From Paramagnetospirillum caucaseum (lineage in GTDB: Bacteria > Pseudomonadota > Alphaproteobacteria > Rhodospirillales > Magnetospirillaceae): DNA of 34,660 nt. The translations under genes and the position numbers were made by a program. Position 1 is the stretch's first letter; each line of letters begins with the position of its first letter. Shown here in pieces: positions 25,861 through 34,660 of the stretch. Under the pieces are notes generated by a model. It searched no databases. It worked only from the letters and a program-made list of their open reading frames with translations, and was not told where the DNA came from. The stretch is from positions 1 through 34,660 of the forward strand of contig NZ_AONQ01000047.1 in assembly GCF_000342045.1 (NCBI RefSeq), written 5' to 3'.

Positions 25861-26939
25861 GCATGAGTTCGGGGCAGCGGCTGCGCTTCTGGCTGATCGG
25901 CGGCGCGGCCTTCCTGGTGCTGCTTTATCTGCTGCGCGGCGTGATGCTGCCCTTCGTGGCCGGCATGGCGGTGGCCTATTTCCTCGACCCCCTGGCCGAC
26001 CGCATGGAAAGGGCCGGGCTGTCGCGCACCCTGGCCACCGCGATCATCTGCCTGGTGTTCTTCGGAATGCTGGGCCTGGGGCTGACCCTGTTGGCCCCCA
26101 TGATCCAGAGCCAGGTGGTGACCTTCGTCCAGAAGGTGCCCTCCTATGCCGAATCCCTGCAGTTACGCGCCCTGCCGCTGCTCGAGGAGGTCTACAGCCA
26201 CCTGTCGCCCGCCGACCTGGACAAGCTGCGCTCCTCGGCCGGGGCCTATGCCGGGACGGCCATGGAATGGGGCCTGGGGGTGCTGAAGGGGGTGCTGTCG
26301 GGCGGCATCGCGGTGATGAGCATCCTGTCGCTGCTGTTCATCACCCCGGTGGTGACCTTCTACCTGTTGCGTGATTGGGACCACATGGTCGCCAAGGTGG
26401 ATTCCTGGCTGCCCCGCCATCATGCCGAGACCATCCGTTTCGAGCTGAGGGAGATCGACCGCACCATCGCCGGCTTCGTGCGCGGCCAGGCGACGGTGTG
26501 CATCGTGCTGGCCATCTTCTACGGCGTCGGGCTGACGCTCACCGGTCTCGACCTCGGCCTGATGATCGGGCTGGGCACCGGGCTGGGGGCCTTCGTCCCC
26601 TACGTGGGCATGCTGATCGGGCTGATCGCCAGCATCGGCCTCGCCCTGGCCCAGGGCGGCGAATGGCACCTGCTGGGCGGCGTCGGCCTCGTCTTCCTGA
26701 TCGGCAACATCCTGGAAGGCAACGTTATGACGCCCAAGCTGGTGGGTGACCGGGTCGGCCTGCATCCGGTGTGGATCATCTTCTCACTGCTGGCCGGCGG
26801 CGCCCTGTTCGGCTTCGTCGGCATCCTGCTGGCGGTGCCCGCCGCCTCGGTGATCGGCGTGCTGACCCGCTTCGCCCTGCAGAACTACATGAAGAGTTCG
26901 CTGTACGACGGCGCCGGGGACGATTACAGCAAGTCATGA
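25857..26939 (+). CDS. AI-2E/PerM-family membrane transporter
   Basis: A 360-residue membrane protein with about seven to eight helices, of the family once linked to AI-2 export (TqsA/PerM/YdiK). Marks are GVMLPFVAGMAVAYFLDPLADRME near the N-terminus, LLFITPVVTFYLLRDWD, and GNILEGNVMTPKLVGDRVGLHPVWIIFSLLAGGALFGFVGILLAVP, the family's most conserved segment. Members include Na+/H+ antiporters, so AI-2 transport should not be assumed. It overlaps both neighbours by 4 nt (ATGA) and is tightly coupled to hdaA. Confidence 0.9.
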   Translation: MSMSSGQRLRFWLIGGAAFLVLLYLLRGVMLPFVAGMAVAYFLDPLADRMERAGLSRTLATAIICLVFFGMLGLGLTLLAPMIQSQVVTFVQKVPSYAESLQLRALPLLEEVYSHLSPADLDKLRSSAGAYAGTAMEWGLGVLKGVLSGGIAVMSILSLLFITPVVTFYLLRDWDHMVAKVDSWLPRHHAETIRFELREIDRTIAGFVRGQATVCIVLAIFYGVGLTLTGLDLGLMIGLGTGLGAFVPYVGMLIGLIASIGLALAQGGEWHLLGGVGLVFLIGNILEGNVMTPKLVGDRVGLHPVWIIFSLLAGGALFGFVGILLAVPAASVIGVLTRFALQNYMKSSLYDGAGDDYSKS

Positions 26940-27640
26940 GCGACGACCGTCAGCTTCCCCTGGCGTTCGGCCATGTGCCCTCGCTGGCCGCCGACGATTT
27001 CCTGGTGGCGCCGTGCAACGCCCGTGCCCATGAATGGATCGGCGCGCCGGCGCTCTGGCCCGGGCCGGCCAGCATCCTGGCCGGGCCGGCGGGCAGCGGC
27101 AAGACCCACCTGGCCCATCTGTTCGCGCGAAGCGGCGGCGGCGTACTGGTCTCCGCCGCCGAGCTGGCGCCGGATTCCTCGCGCCCGCTGCTGGAATCGG
27201 TGCCGGTACTGGCGGTGGAGGATTGCGATCGCCCCGGCCTGGACGAGGTGGCGCTGTTCCACCTGATCAACCAGGGGCGCGAGATGGGGCGTTTCCTGCT
27301 GCTCACCGCCCGTGCCGCGCCGGCGGCGTGGGGCGTGCGTCTGCCCGACCTGCGCTCGCGGCTGCTGGCCATGCCGGTGGCCGGTATCGGCGCCCCCGAC
27401 GATTCCCTGCTGGCCGCCCTGCTGGTCAAGCTGTTCGACGATCGCCAGTTGCGGATCGGCGAGGATGTGGTTCACTTCCTGGTGGGCCGCATGGAGCGCA
27501 GCTTCGCCGCCTGCGCCGGAATGGTGGAGCGCCTGGACCGCGCTGCCCTGGCCGGGCGGCGTGCCGTCACCGTGCCGCTGGCCCGGCGCATCCTGGAAGG
27601 GGAGGACGAGGACGATGGATCTGGGACTGAAGGGCCGTAG
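26936..27640 (+). CDS. hdaA: HdaA-type DnaA regulatory inactivator
   Basis: A 234-residue AAA+ protein homologous to the DnaA ATPase domain. Residues 6-11, QLPLAF, form the beta-clamp-binding motif typical of Hda/HdaA. Walker A is GPAGSGKTH (50-58) and Walker B lies in VPVLAVEDCDRPG. C-terminal sensor helices follow. It stimulates ATP hydrolysis by DnaA when bound to the clamp and so prevents re-initiation of replication. It starts inside the stop of the upstream membrane protein (ATGA) and its end overlaps the SDR gene by 26 nt. Confidence 0.88.
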   Translation: MSDDRQLPLAFGHVPSLAADDFLVAPCNARAHEWIGAPALWPGPASILAGPAGSGKTHLAHLFARSGGGVLVSAAELAPDSSRPLLESVPVLAVEDCDRPGLDEVALFHLINQGREMGRFLLLTARAAPAAWGVRLPDLRSRLLAMPVAGIGAPDDSLLAALLVKLFDDRQLRIGEDVVHFLVGRMERSFAACAGMVERLDRAALAGRRAVTVPLARRILEGEDEDDGSGTEGP

Positions 27641-28394
27641 CGCCATCGTTTGCGGCGCTTCGCGCGGCCTGGGCCGCGCCTGCGCCGAATCCCTGGCCCG
27701 CGAGGGCGTCAACCTGGTGATGGCGGCGCGCCGTCCCGAGGTGCTGGAGCAGGCGGCCAGGGAAATCCGGGCCGCCACCGGCGCCGCCGTCAAGACCGCT
27801 CCGGTGGACGTCACCACCCCCGAGGGGCGCGGCGTGCTGTTGTCCCTGCTGCCCGATCCCGACATCCTGGTGACCAATGCCGGCGGCCCGCCGCCCGGCG
27901 ATTTCCGCGACTGGGACCGCGCCGCCTGGATCAAGGCGCTGGACGCCAACATGCTGACCCCCATCGAGCTGATCAAGGCCACGGTGGACGGCATGATCGC
28001 GCGCCGGTTCGGGCGCATCGTCAACATCACCTCGGCGGCGGTCAAGGCGCCCATCGACGTGCTGGGCCTGTCCAACGGGGCGCGGGCCGGACTGACCGGC
28101 TTCGTGGCCGGGTTGGCGCGGCAGGTGGCGCGCCATAACGTCACCATCAACAACCTGTTGCCCGGCCCCTTCGATACCGACCGCATCCGGACGGTGCTGG
28201 CGGGACAGGCCAAGGCCGAGGGCATCACGGTGGACGAGGCGGCGGCGCGGCGCAAGGCGGCCAATCCCTCGGGGCGCTTCGGCGATCCGGCCGAGTTCGG
28301 CGACGCCTGCGCCTTCCTGTGTTCGGCCCGCTCCGGCTACATCACCGGCCAGAACCTGCTGATCGACGGCGGGGCGTTCCCGGGGACGCTTTAG
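27615..28394 (+). CDS. SDR-family protein with altered active site
   Basis: A 259-residue classical-SDR-size protein. The cofactor motif GASRGLG (14-20), TNAGG (87-91), Asn112 and Ser140 are kept. However, the positions 13 and 17 after Ser140, normally Tyr and Lys, are Ser153 and Arg157 (LSNGARAG). A subfamily with this LSN..R pattern exists, so it is probably an inherited change and not a fresh mutation. NADP-linked reduction by another mechanism, or a non-catalytic role, are both possible. Starts 26 nt inside hdaA behind GGAGGACGAGG. Its TAG overlaps the TAA of the convergent glycosyltransferase. Confidence 0.85.
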   Translation: MDLGLKGRSAIVCGASRGLGRACAESLAREGVNLVMAARRPEVLEQAAREIRAATGAAVKTAPVDVTTPEGRGVLLSLLPDPDILVTNAGGPPPGDFRDWDRAAWIKALDANMLTPIELIKATVDGMIARRFGRIVNITSAAVKAPIDVLGLSNGARAGLTGFVAGLARQVARHNVTINNLLPGPFDTDRIRTVLAGQAKAEGITVDEAAARRKAANPSGRFGDPAEFGDACAFLCSARSGYITGQNLLIDGGAFPGTL

Positions 28395-30577
28395 GAACCC
28401 CGGGCCACCGATTCCAGGAAGGCGGCCAGCCCTTCCGCCGGGGCGGTGCTGTCGAAGATTCCAGGGCCGTTGGCCCGCATGGTGCGCGATATCTGTTCGC
28501 GGTAGCCCTTGTCGGTGCCCAGGCGGACGGCCAGGGCCACATAGGCCTCCTCGTCATGCGCCACCAGTTCGTCCAGCCCGGCGGCGCGCAGGATGCCGGC
28601 CGAGACGTGGCCGCGCAGGAAGCGGCCGGTGCCGGCGACGATGGGCGTGCCGCAGGCCAGGGCTTCCAGGGAGGTATAGCCGCCCGACCAGTCCAGGCTG
28701 TCCAGCGACACGTCGGCCGCCTGCACCATGCCCAGGAATTCCATAGAGGTGACCGCCGAATGGATGCGGATGAACTGTTCCGCCTCCAGGCCTTCGGCGG
28801 CGAAGGCCATGTCCATACGCTTGCGGAAGGTATCGGCGTACAGGCCGAAGCGGTCGATGAAGTCGATGCTGCAGGGACCCACCGCCTTGGCGATCCGGGC
28901 GAAGACGCGGTCCCGGCGGGGCAGCATCTTGTAGAGGCTCTGCGCACAGAAGAACAGCGGCCCCGCCCCGGCTGGGCGGGCCGGAGGCGGTACGGCGCCG
29001 TCCACCTTGGGGTGGGCGATGTTGAAGCCGATGCCGGGCAGGCGGACCAGCTTTTCCGTATAGTGCAGGTCGGCGCCCTCGGGTTCGATCAGTTCGCCGC
29101 TCAGGAAATAGTCGATGGAGGCCATGCCGGTGGTCACCGGATGGGCGAAGGCGGCGCACTGGACCGGGGCGAGGCGCAGCATGGCCAGACTGTCGTTGCC
29201 GGTATGGATGCCGATATCGGGATAGATCAGGACATCGAGATCGGCCTGCCGCACCATCTGGGCCTTGTCGGGATTGGGCCGGTTGGCGTCGATGAAATGC
29301 TCGACCCTGGCGGCCAACTGGTCGGTTTCACCGTCCCAGATGGCGCCGGTATGGAACACGAAGACCTCGAACCGGTCGCGGTCCAGGCCGGTCATCCATC
29401 CCGATATCAGCCGGCACACCACATGGGTGTTGAAGAATGCCGACAGGAAGCCCACCCGGATGCGCCCCTCGGCCGGGCGGCGGGCGAGGGGCTCGGCATG
29501 ACCGAGACAGGCCCTGGCGACCCTGGACTGGGCGCCGCGCAGCAGGGCATTGAGGTCGCGGTCATTTCCCGCCTGGTAGGCCAGGAAGAACACATCCATC
29601 TCCAGGATGCCGGCCTGCCGGGCTAGGTCGGCGGGCGGCAGCGCATGGATTTCCGCCGCCACGGCGCCGAGCTTTTCGGCATACCGCGTTCGCCAACTGG
29701 CCACCTGCTCTTCGGTCTCGTACTGGTTGGGGAGGATCACAGCGTTCCACCAGCGGGCTTCGATGCATCCGCCCTTTTCCAGGAAGGGGGCCGAGTCCAG
29801 GGGGCGGCCGGCGCGGGCCAGAAGCTTGCCGAGATTGAGGTTGATCTCGGGATGGCCGGGAAAGTGTTCCAGGAGAGCCCGGTATTGCTGCTCGGCTTCC
29901 TCCGACCGGCCGAGAATCCGCAAGGCCATGGCCCGGTTGTTGGCGGCGACGTAATCGGCGGGATTGAGGCGGAGCAGCCGTTCGAAGCATTCCAGGGCAT
30001 CCTCGCCCTTGCCGCAGGCGTAGTTGAGCAGGCCGAGGTCGTTGAGGGCCGGCGGGAAATTCGGCTGGGTCTCCAGTACGGCCCGGAAGGCCGCCAGGGC
30101 CCCCTCCATGTCGCCCTGGTCGCGGAGCGCCCGGCCGAGGAGGTGGCGGCTACCGAAACGGCCGGGCTCGCGCGCCAGGACGGAGTGCAGCGGGGCGGAG
30201 GCCTCGGCCGCCCGGCCGGTCTCGATCAGCAGGCGGGCGAGATTGTCGGCCGCATCGCTCAGGTCCGGGGCGAGGGTGAGGACCCGCTTGAAGGTTTTCT
30301 CGGCGTTGCCCGCCCGGCCGCTGGCGGCCTGGGCCGAGCCCAGGGCGTTCAGCGCCAGGGGATTTTCGCCGTGCTTGCGGATCAGGCGGTTAAGCACCTC
30401 GGCCGCCTCGGCCGGCTGGCCGCCCGACAGCAGCGCGATCCCCAGGTAATAGGCGGGCTCCGGGGCGTTGGGCGTTCTGGCCGCAAGGGTGCGGAACTGG
30501 CGGGCGGCCTCGTCCCATCGGCCATGCTGCAGGGCGCCGATTCCCTGGTTGAAGATGAACTGAAGGTCTGCGGACAT
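28391..30577 (-). CDS. TPR protein with SPINDLY/OGT-like (GT41) glycosyltransferase domain
   Basis: A 728-residue protein. Residues about 1-270 are seven or so TPR repeats, for example PAYYLGIALLSGGQPAEAAEVL and ALNDLGLLNYACGKGEDALECF. Residues about 370-728 are the GT41-type catalytic region: IRVGFLSAFFNTHVV, YPDIGIH, FAHPVTTGMASIDYFLSGE (His479), CAQSLYK (Lys550) and SLDWSGGYTSLEALACGTPIV for nucleotide-sugar binding. Such bacterial proteins are thought to glycosylate Ser/Thr on proteins, often flagellin. The target here is unknown. Start is the ATG at 30577; the open frame continuing to 31366 overlaps sixA and ppk and is not coding. It lies 35 nt after sixA. Confidence 0.87.
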   Translation of the reverse strand: MSADLQFIFNQGIGALQHGRWDEAARQFRTLAARTPNAPEPAYYLGIALLSGGQPAEAAEVLNRLIRKHGENPLALNALGSAQAASGRAGNAEKTFKRVLTLAPDLSDAADNLARLLIETGRAAEASAPLHSVLAREPGRFGSRHLLGRALRDQGDMEGALAAFRAVLETQPNFPPALNDLGLLNYACGKGEDALECFERLLRLNPADYVAANNRAMALRILGRSEEAEQQYRALLEHFPGHPEINLNLGKLLARAGRPLDSAPFLEKGGCIEARWWNAVILPNQYETEEQVASWRTRYAEKLGAVAAEIHALPPADLARQAGILEMDVFFLAYQAGNDRDLNALLRGAQSRVARACLGHAEPLARRPAEGRIRVGFLSAFFNTHVVCRLISGWMTGLDRDRFEVFVFHTGAIWDGETDQLAARVEHFIDANRPNPDKAQMVRQADLDVLIYPDIGIHTGNDSLAMLRLAPVQCAAFAHPVTTGMASIDYFLSGELIEPEGADLHYTEKLVRLPGIGFNIAHPKVDGAVPPPARPAGAGPLFFCAQSLYKMLPRRDRVFARIAKAVGPCSIDFIDRFGLYADTFRKRMDMAFAAEGLEAEQFIRIHSAVTSMEFLGMVQAADVSLDSLDWSGGYTSLEALACGTPIVAGTGRFLRGHVSAGILRAAGLDELVAHDEEAYVALAVRLGTDKGYREQISRTMRANGPGIFDSTAPAEGLAAFLESVARGS

Positions 30578-30612
30578 AGAACCGGCCCTGCTGTCGGGGA
30601 AATACCGGGGTG

Positions 30613-31158
30613 TTATAGAGCCGAATTGCCGGCGGGTGAAGGCGTCTCCAGGTCCTTGGGCCGCACGAAGGCGGCCAGCCGGCCGCGTCCGGCCTCCAGT
30701 TCGCCCCAATGATCGATGTTCAGTTCGATCACCGCCAGGGCGCCGGTGGGGAATTTGTCCGCCAGTTCGGCCAGCAGGGCCGCTTCGCCATGGTGGTCGG
30801 CCAGCACTTCGGCCAGCCGGCCGATGCCGGGGTTGTGGCCGATCAGCAGGGCCGATTCCATGTGCTCGTCCAGGCCGCGCAGCCGGGTCAGCAGCCGCGA
30901 CTTGCCGGCTTCGTACAACTCGGCCTCGATGCTCACCGGAACGCCTTCCAGGTGGGACTCGATCATTTCCCAGGTGGCGCGGGTGCGCGCCGCCCCCGAC
31001 ACCAGCGCGATACCCGGCCGGATGCCCTGCCCGGCCATGTAGCGGCCCATGCGCCGGGCGTCCTTGCGGCCGCGGCCGTTGAGGGGGCGGTCGAAATCCT
31101 CGGCTGCCGGGTCGTCCCAGCTGGACTTGGCGTGACGCAACAGGAACAGTTTTCTCAT
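30613..31158 (-). CDS. sixA: SixA-type histidine phosphatase
   Basis: A 181-residue histidine-phosphatase-superfamily protein. It begins KLFLLRHAKSSW with the phospho-acceptor His9 beside Arg8, has SGAARTRAT with Arg58-Thr, and GHNPGI with the second catalytic His108. SixA proteins remove phosphate from His residues of phosphorelay proteins; small-molecule targets are also possible for this family. The ATG at 31158 gives the standard start; earlier ATGs would add about 22 unconserved residues overlapping the ppk promoter. It diverges from ppk and precedes the TPR-glycosyltransferase gene. Confidence 0.88.
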   Translation of the reverse strand: MRKLFLLRHAKSSWDDPAAEDFDRPLNGRGRKDARRMGRYMAGQGIRPGIALVSGAARTRATWEMIESHLEGVPVSIEAELYEAGKSRLLTRLRGLDEHMESALLIGHNPGIGRLAEVLADHHGEAALLAELADKFPTGALAVIELNIDHWGELEAGRGRLAAFVRPKDLETPSPAGNSAL

Positions 31159-31177
31159 ATCGGTAACGGCCTCGGCC

Positions 31178-31206
31178 ATGACAGGGCTGCGAACAGGATA
31201 TATAAA
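31178..31206 (+). promoter_or_regulatory. Promoter of ppk
   Basis: ATGACA (31178-31183), a 17-nt spacer, then TATAAA (31201-31206). Transcription would start near 31212, downstream of the ATG at 31206. This argues that ppk is translated from the GTG at 31248. Confidence 0.65.
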
Positions 31207-31247
31207 TGAAAGGGGGCGCACCACGCCTCGTCCAACGGAGAACCGCC

Positions 31248-33386
31248 GTGACCCATTCGCAGGCCGTCGACATTCCTACCATTGATATTGAATCCAAGGA
31301 TCGCTTCATCAATCGGGAGTTGTCGTGGCTGGCTTTCAACGGCCGGGTGATCGAGGAGGCGTTCAATCCCCATCACCCGTTGCTGGAGCGCCTGCGCTTC
31401 CTGTCCATCTCGGCGGCCAACCTGGACGAGTTCTACATGGTGCGCGTCGCCGGTCTGAAGGGGCAGGTGGACGCCGGCGTGATGACCACCAGCCAGGACG
31501 GCCTGAACCCCGCCCAGCAATTGGCCGCCATCAATTCCGAGGCGGCCCGGCTGCTGGAGGCCCAGAAGAAGTGCTGGCGCGAGCTGAAGGTGGATCTGCG
31601 CGCGGCGGGGATCGCGGTGATCGACCGCTCCGAGTTGTCCAAGGCCGACATGAAGTGGCTGGAAGGCCGTTTCATGGAGCATGTCTTTCCGGTGCTGACT
31701 CCGCTGGCCATCGATCCGGCCCATCCGTTTCCCTTCCTGCCCAACGGTTCTTCGGCCCTGGTGCTGCATCTGAACAAGCTGGATGACGGCGAGGTGCTGC
31801 GTGCCTTGCTGCCGTTGCCCAGCCAGATCGAGCGCTTCACCCGCCTGCCGGGCGACGGCATCCGTTTCCTGCCGCTGGAAGAATTCGTGCTGCTGTTCCT
31901 CGACCAGCTGTTCCCCGGCTTCCGCATGGAATCCTTCGGCCATTTCCGGGTGATCCGCGACACCGAGATGGACATCGACGAAGAGGCCGAGGATCTGGTC
32001 CGCGTGTTCGAATCGGCGTTGAAGCGCCGCCGCCGCGGCCACGTCATCCGCCTGACCTTCAGTTCGGGCATCGCCGAGGATCTCAAGACGCTGGCCATCG
32101 CCGAGATGCACGCCGACCAGGAGGACGTGTTCGAGATCGACGGCCTGCTGGGGCTGGTGGACACCAAGCGCCTGATCGTCGACGAACGCCCCGACCTGCT
32201 GTTCCCGCCCTACCACGCCCGCTTTCCCGAGCGTATCCGCGATTTCGGCGGCGATTGCTTCGCCGCCATCCGCAAGAAGGACATCGTGGTCCATCACCCG
32301 TTCGAAAGCTTCGACGTGGTGGTGCAGTTCATCCGCCAGGCGGCGGCCGACCCGGCGGTGGTGGCCATCAAGCAGACCCTGTACCGCACCAGCGCCGATT
32401 CACCCATCGTCAAGGCGCTGGTCGAGGCGGCCGAGGCCGGCAAGTCGGTCACCGCCATGGTGGAATTGAAGGCCCGTTTCGACGAGGAGGCCAACATCCG
32501 CTGGGCCCGCGACCTGGAACGGGCCGGGGCGCAGGTGGTGTTCGGCTTCCTGGAGCTGAAGACCCACGCCAAGATTTCCCTGGTGGTGCGCCGCGAGGGC
32601 GGCACCCTGGTGTCCTATGTCCATTTCGGCACCGGCAACTACCACCCGATCACCGCCAAGGTCTACACCGACCTGTCGTTCTTCACCTGTGACCCGGCGC
32701 TGTGCCGCGACGCCGCCAAGACCTTCAACTTCATGACCGGCTACGCCAAGCCCGACGGCATGGAGAGCCTGGCTATCGCCCCGATCTATCTGCGCAAGAA
32801 GGTGCTGTCGCTGATCGAGGACGAGATCGCCAACGTGGCCGACGGCAAGCCCGGCGCCATCTGGGCCAAGATGAACTCGCTGGTGGACCCGGCGCTGATC
32901 GATGCCTTGTACCGCGCCTCCCGGGCCGGGGTGAAGGTGGATCTGGTGATCCGCGGCATCTGCTGCCTGCGGCCCGGCGTGCCCGGCCTGTCCGACAACA
33001 TCCGGGTGAAGAGCATCGTCGGCCGCTTCCTCGAGCATTCCCGCGTCATCTGCTTCGGCAACGGCCACCGCATGCCGTCGCGGCACGCCAAGATCTTCAT
33101 TTCCTCGGCCGACTGGATGCCGCGCAACATGGACTGGCGCGTCGAATCCTTCGTACCCATCGAGAATCCCACCGTGCACCGCCAGATTCTCGACCAGATC
33201 ATGGTGGCTAATCTCAAGGACCAGGCCCAGACCTGGATTTTGCGCCCCGACGGTGTCTACGAGCGTTTCCAGGCCGATGAAGGCGCCTTCAACGCCCACA
33301 CCTACTTCATGACCAATCCGTCCCTGTCGGGGCGTGGCAGCGCGGGCGAGCGCGGGCGCAAGTCGAAGCATCTGCAGCTTGCCTGA
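31248..33386 (+). CDS. ppk: Polyphosphate kinase 1
   Basis: A 712-residue PPK1 that builds polyphosphate from ATP. The N-terminus reads [19 protein letters not shown], then [23 protein letters not shown]. The catalytic HKD-like parts are [13 protein letters not shown] with the phospho-His459, KTHAKISLV, and GRFLEHSRV with His597, followed by [15 protein letters not shown]. The GTG at 31248 follows GGAGAA, and the ATG at 31206 overlaps the promoter -10 box, so the GTG is preferred. It lies 6 nt before ppx, forming a kinase/phosphatase pair that sets polyphosphate level. Confidence 0.96.
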   Translation: MTHSQAVDIPTIDIESKDRFINRELSWLAFNGRVIEEAFNPHHPLLERLRFLSISAANLDEFYMVRVAGLKGQVDAGVMTTSQDGLNPAQQLAAINSEAARLLEAQKKCWRELKVDLRAAGIAVIDRSELSKADMKWLEGRFMEHVFPVLTPLAIDPAHPFPFLPNGSSALVLHLNKLDDGEVLRALLPLPSQIERFTRLPGDGIRFLPLEEFVLLFLDQLFPGFRMESFGHFRVIRDTEMDIDEEAEDLVRVFESALKRRRRGHVIRLTFSSGIAEDLKTLAIAEMHADQEDVFEIDGLLGLVDTKRLIVDERPDLLFPPYHARFPERIRDFGGDCFAAIRKKDIVVHHPFESFDVVVQFIRQAAADPAVVAIKQTLYRTSADSPIVKALVEAAEAGKSVTAMVELKARFDEEANIRWARDLERAGAQVVFGFLELKTHAKISLVVRREGGTLVSYVHFGTGNYHPITAKVYTDLSFFTCDPALCRDAAKTFNFMTGYAKPDGMESLAIAPIYLRKKVLSLIEDEIANVADGKPGAIWAKMNSLVDPALIDALYRASRAGVKVDLVIRGICCLRPGVPGLSDNIRVKSIVGRFLEHSRVICFGNGHRMPSRHAKIFISSADWMPRNMDWRVESFVPIENPTVHRQILDQIMVANLKDQAQTWILRPDGVYERFQADEGAFNAHTYFMTNPSLSGRGSAGERGRKSKHLQLA

Positions 33387-33392
33387 CCGGTC

Positions 33393-34660
33393 ATGAAGAT
33401 CAAGCTGCGCCAGGAGCCCATCGGCATCGTCGATATCGGGTCCAATTCCATCCGGCTGTGCGTCTACGACATCGCCCAGCGGGTTCCCGTGCCACTGTTC
33501 AACGAAAAGGCGGTGTGCGGCCTGGGCCAGGGGGTGGGCAGCACCGGACGGCTCAGTCCCGAGGGGGTGGAGGCCGCCCTGGTGGCGGTGGGCCGCTTCG
33601 TCACCCTGTGCCGGGCCATGGAGGTCGAGCGCCTGGACGTGCTGGCCACCGCGGCGGTGCGCGACGCCGCCGACGGTCCCGATTTCGTGCGCGAGATCGA
33701 GCGGCGCTTCCAGGTGGAGGTCAAGGTGCTGTCCGGCGGGCAGGAGGCCAAGATGGCCGCCATGGGCGTGCTGTGCGGCACCCCCGACGCCAACGGCATC
33801 GTCGCCGATCTGGGCGGCGGTTCGCTGGAACTGGTCACCGTCGAGGGCGGTAATTTCGGCCTGCACGTCACCATGCCGCTCGGCCTGCTGCGCCTGTCCG
33901 AGGCTTCGGCCGACGACCGGGCCAAGGCCGCCGTCATCGTCGATGGCCACCTGAAGAACATTCCCTGGCTGGGCGAGGGCGGGGGGCGCAACCTCTATGC
34001 TGTCGGCGGGGCGTGGCGTTCCATCGCGCGCATCTGCATCGCCCAGACCCAGCATCCGCTGACCGTGCTGGACAATTTCTCGCTGGACGCCAGGGAGGCG
34101 CTGTCCATCCTGGAACTGGTCTCGGCGCAAAGCCGCAAGTCGTTGGAGAAGATTCCCGGCATCTCGAAGAAGCGGACCAATGGCCTGCCCATGGCGGCGT
34201 TGATCCTGGCCCGCGTCATCCGCTCCATCGGCCCGTCGCGGCTGGTGTTCTCCATCTACGGCATGCGCGAGGGCCAGTTCTTCAAGCGCCTGCCGGAACG
34301 GGTGCGCAGCGAGGACCCGCTGCTGTCGGTGTGCCGCCACATGGCATTGCTGAACTCCCGCTTTCCCGAGCACGGCGACGAATTGCTGGCCTGGATGGCG
34401 CCGCTGTTCCCGTCGGAGAGCAAGCGGGAAAGCCAGTTGCGCCACGCCGCCTGCCTGGTGTCGGACATCTTCTGGAACGAGCATCCCGACTACCGCGCCG
34501 AGCAGGCCTTCCTGCGCATCCTGCGGCTGCCGTTCATGGGGGTCGGCCACCGCCACCGCGCCGCCATCGCCTTCGCGGTGTTCTGCCGCTACCAGGGCAA
34601 CGAGGATTCGCCCGAGGTGGCCCGCTTCATCCAACTGCTGGACGAAGGCGCCTTCCGCCG
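33393..34660 (+). CDS. ppx: Exopolyphosphatase, Ppx/GppA family (3' end outside window)
   Basis: The first 422 codons are seen, open to the window edge. It has the ASKHA fold: GIVDIGSNSIRLCVYD (phosphate 1 loop), ATAAVRDAADG, VLSGGQEAKMAAMGVL, and VADLGGGSLELV (phosphate 2 loop), then AVGGAWRSIARI. The C-terminal HD-like helical part includes LRHAACLVSDIFWNEHPDYRAEQAF. It removes terminal phosphate from polyphosphate, and may also act on pppGpp, as is known for the family. It starts 6 nt after ppk. Confidence 0.94.
   Translation, partial: MKIKLRQEPIGIVDIGSNSIRLCVYDIAQRVPVPLFNEKAVCGLGQGVGSTGRLSPEGVEAALVAVGRFVTLCRAMEVERLDVLATAAVRDAADGPDFVREIERRFQVEVKVLSGGQEAKMAAMGVLCGTPDANGIVADLGGGSLELVTVEGGNFGLHVTMPLGLLRLSEASADDRAKAAVIVDGHLKNIPWLGEGGGRNLYAVGGAWRSIARICIAQTQHPLTVLDNFSLDAREALSILELVSAQSRKSLEKIPGISKKRTNGLPMAALILARVIRSIGPSRLVFSIYGMREGQFFKRLPERVRSEDPLLSVCRHMALLNSRFPEHGDELLAWMAPLFPSESKRESQLRHAACLVSDIFWNEHPDYRAEQAFLRILRLPFMGVGHRHRAAIAFAVFCRYQGNEDSPEVARFIQLLDEGAFR

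Noticed and set aside
30578-31366. N-terminal extension of the TPR-glycosyltransferase frame
   Set aside because: It overlaps sixA in another frame and the ppk start, and the TPR region begins properly at the ATG at 30577.

Overview
The window looks like chromosome of a high-GC alphaproteobacterium of the Rhodospirillales, most like Magnetospirillum. This is inferred from protein character, the hdaA/ppk/ppx neighbourhood and the GC-rich coding style, not from a database match. It is densely coding, with short gaps and many 4-26 nt overlaps. I see no insertion sequence, prophage, CRISPR array or rRNA operon. One tRNA gene (Val, CAC) is present.

Region 1 (1-7155, minus strand) is one heme-iron operon. 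It runs TonB-dependent receptor, periplasmic heme-binding protein (hmuT), permease (hmuU), ATPase (hmuV), radical-SAM heme-opening enzyme (hutW/chuW type), heme carrier (hutX/chuX type), then a Rossmann-fold NAD(P)-binding protein cut by the window edge (chuY-like position). A Fur-box-like palindrome precedes the receptor. The set fits heme import followed by oxygen-independent heme breakdown. Region 2 (7.2-12.5 kb) holds a DmeF-type Co/Ni efflux protein, a MarR regulator, an orphan branched-chain-amino-acid-type binding protein, tRNA-Val with a near-consensus promoter, a LOG-family protein with thiE, and a small secreted Lys/Ala-rich protein.

Region 3 (12.4-19.4 kb) starts with a divergent FliD-like protein behind a clear sigma-54 promoter. 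It continues with an unusual three-gene minus-strand cluster: an alpha/beta-hydrolase fused to a PLP decarboxylase, an ATP-grasp protein, and a class-V-like PLP enzyme. This cluster is the best candidate for an undescribed pathway here, probably modification of an amino acid or amine. A divergent CoA-binding protein follows.

Region 4 (19.4-24.7 kb, minus) is purM-purN-glycosyltransferase family 9-apt-PAS histidine kinase. The kinase carries a FixL-like PAS domain that keeps both the heme-ligand His and the oxygen-sensing Arg. Region 5 (24.8-34.7 kb) reads mainly plus: DUF2066 protein, AI-2E/PerM family membrane protein, hdaA, a catalytically divergent SDR, then ppk and ppx (ppx cut by the window end). 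A minus-strand pair (sixA and a TPR-SPINDLY/OGT-like glycosyltransferase) lies between the SDR and ppk. Together these cover purine synthesis and salvage, replication control, polyphosphate metabolism and probable protein glycosylation.
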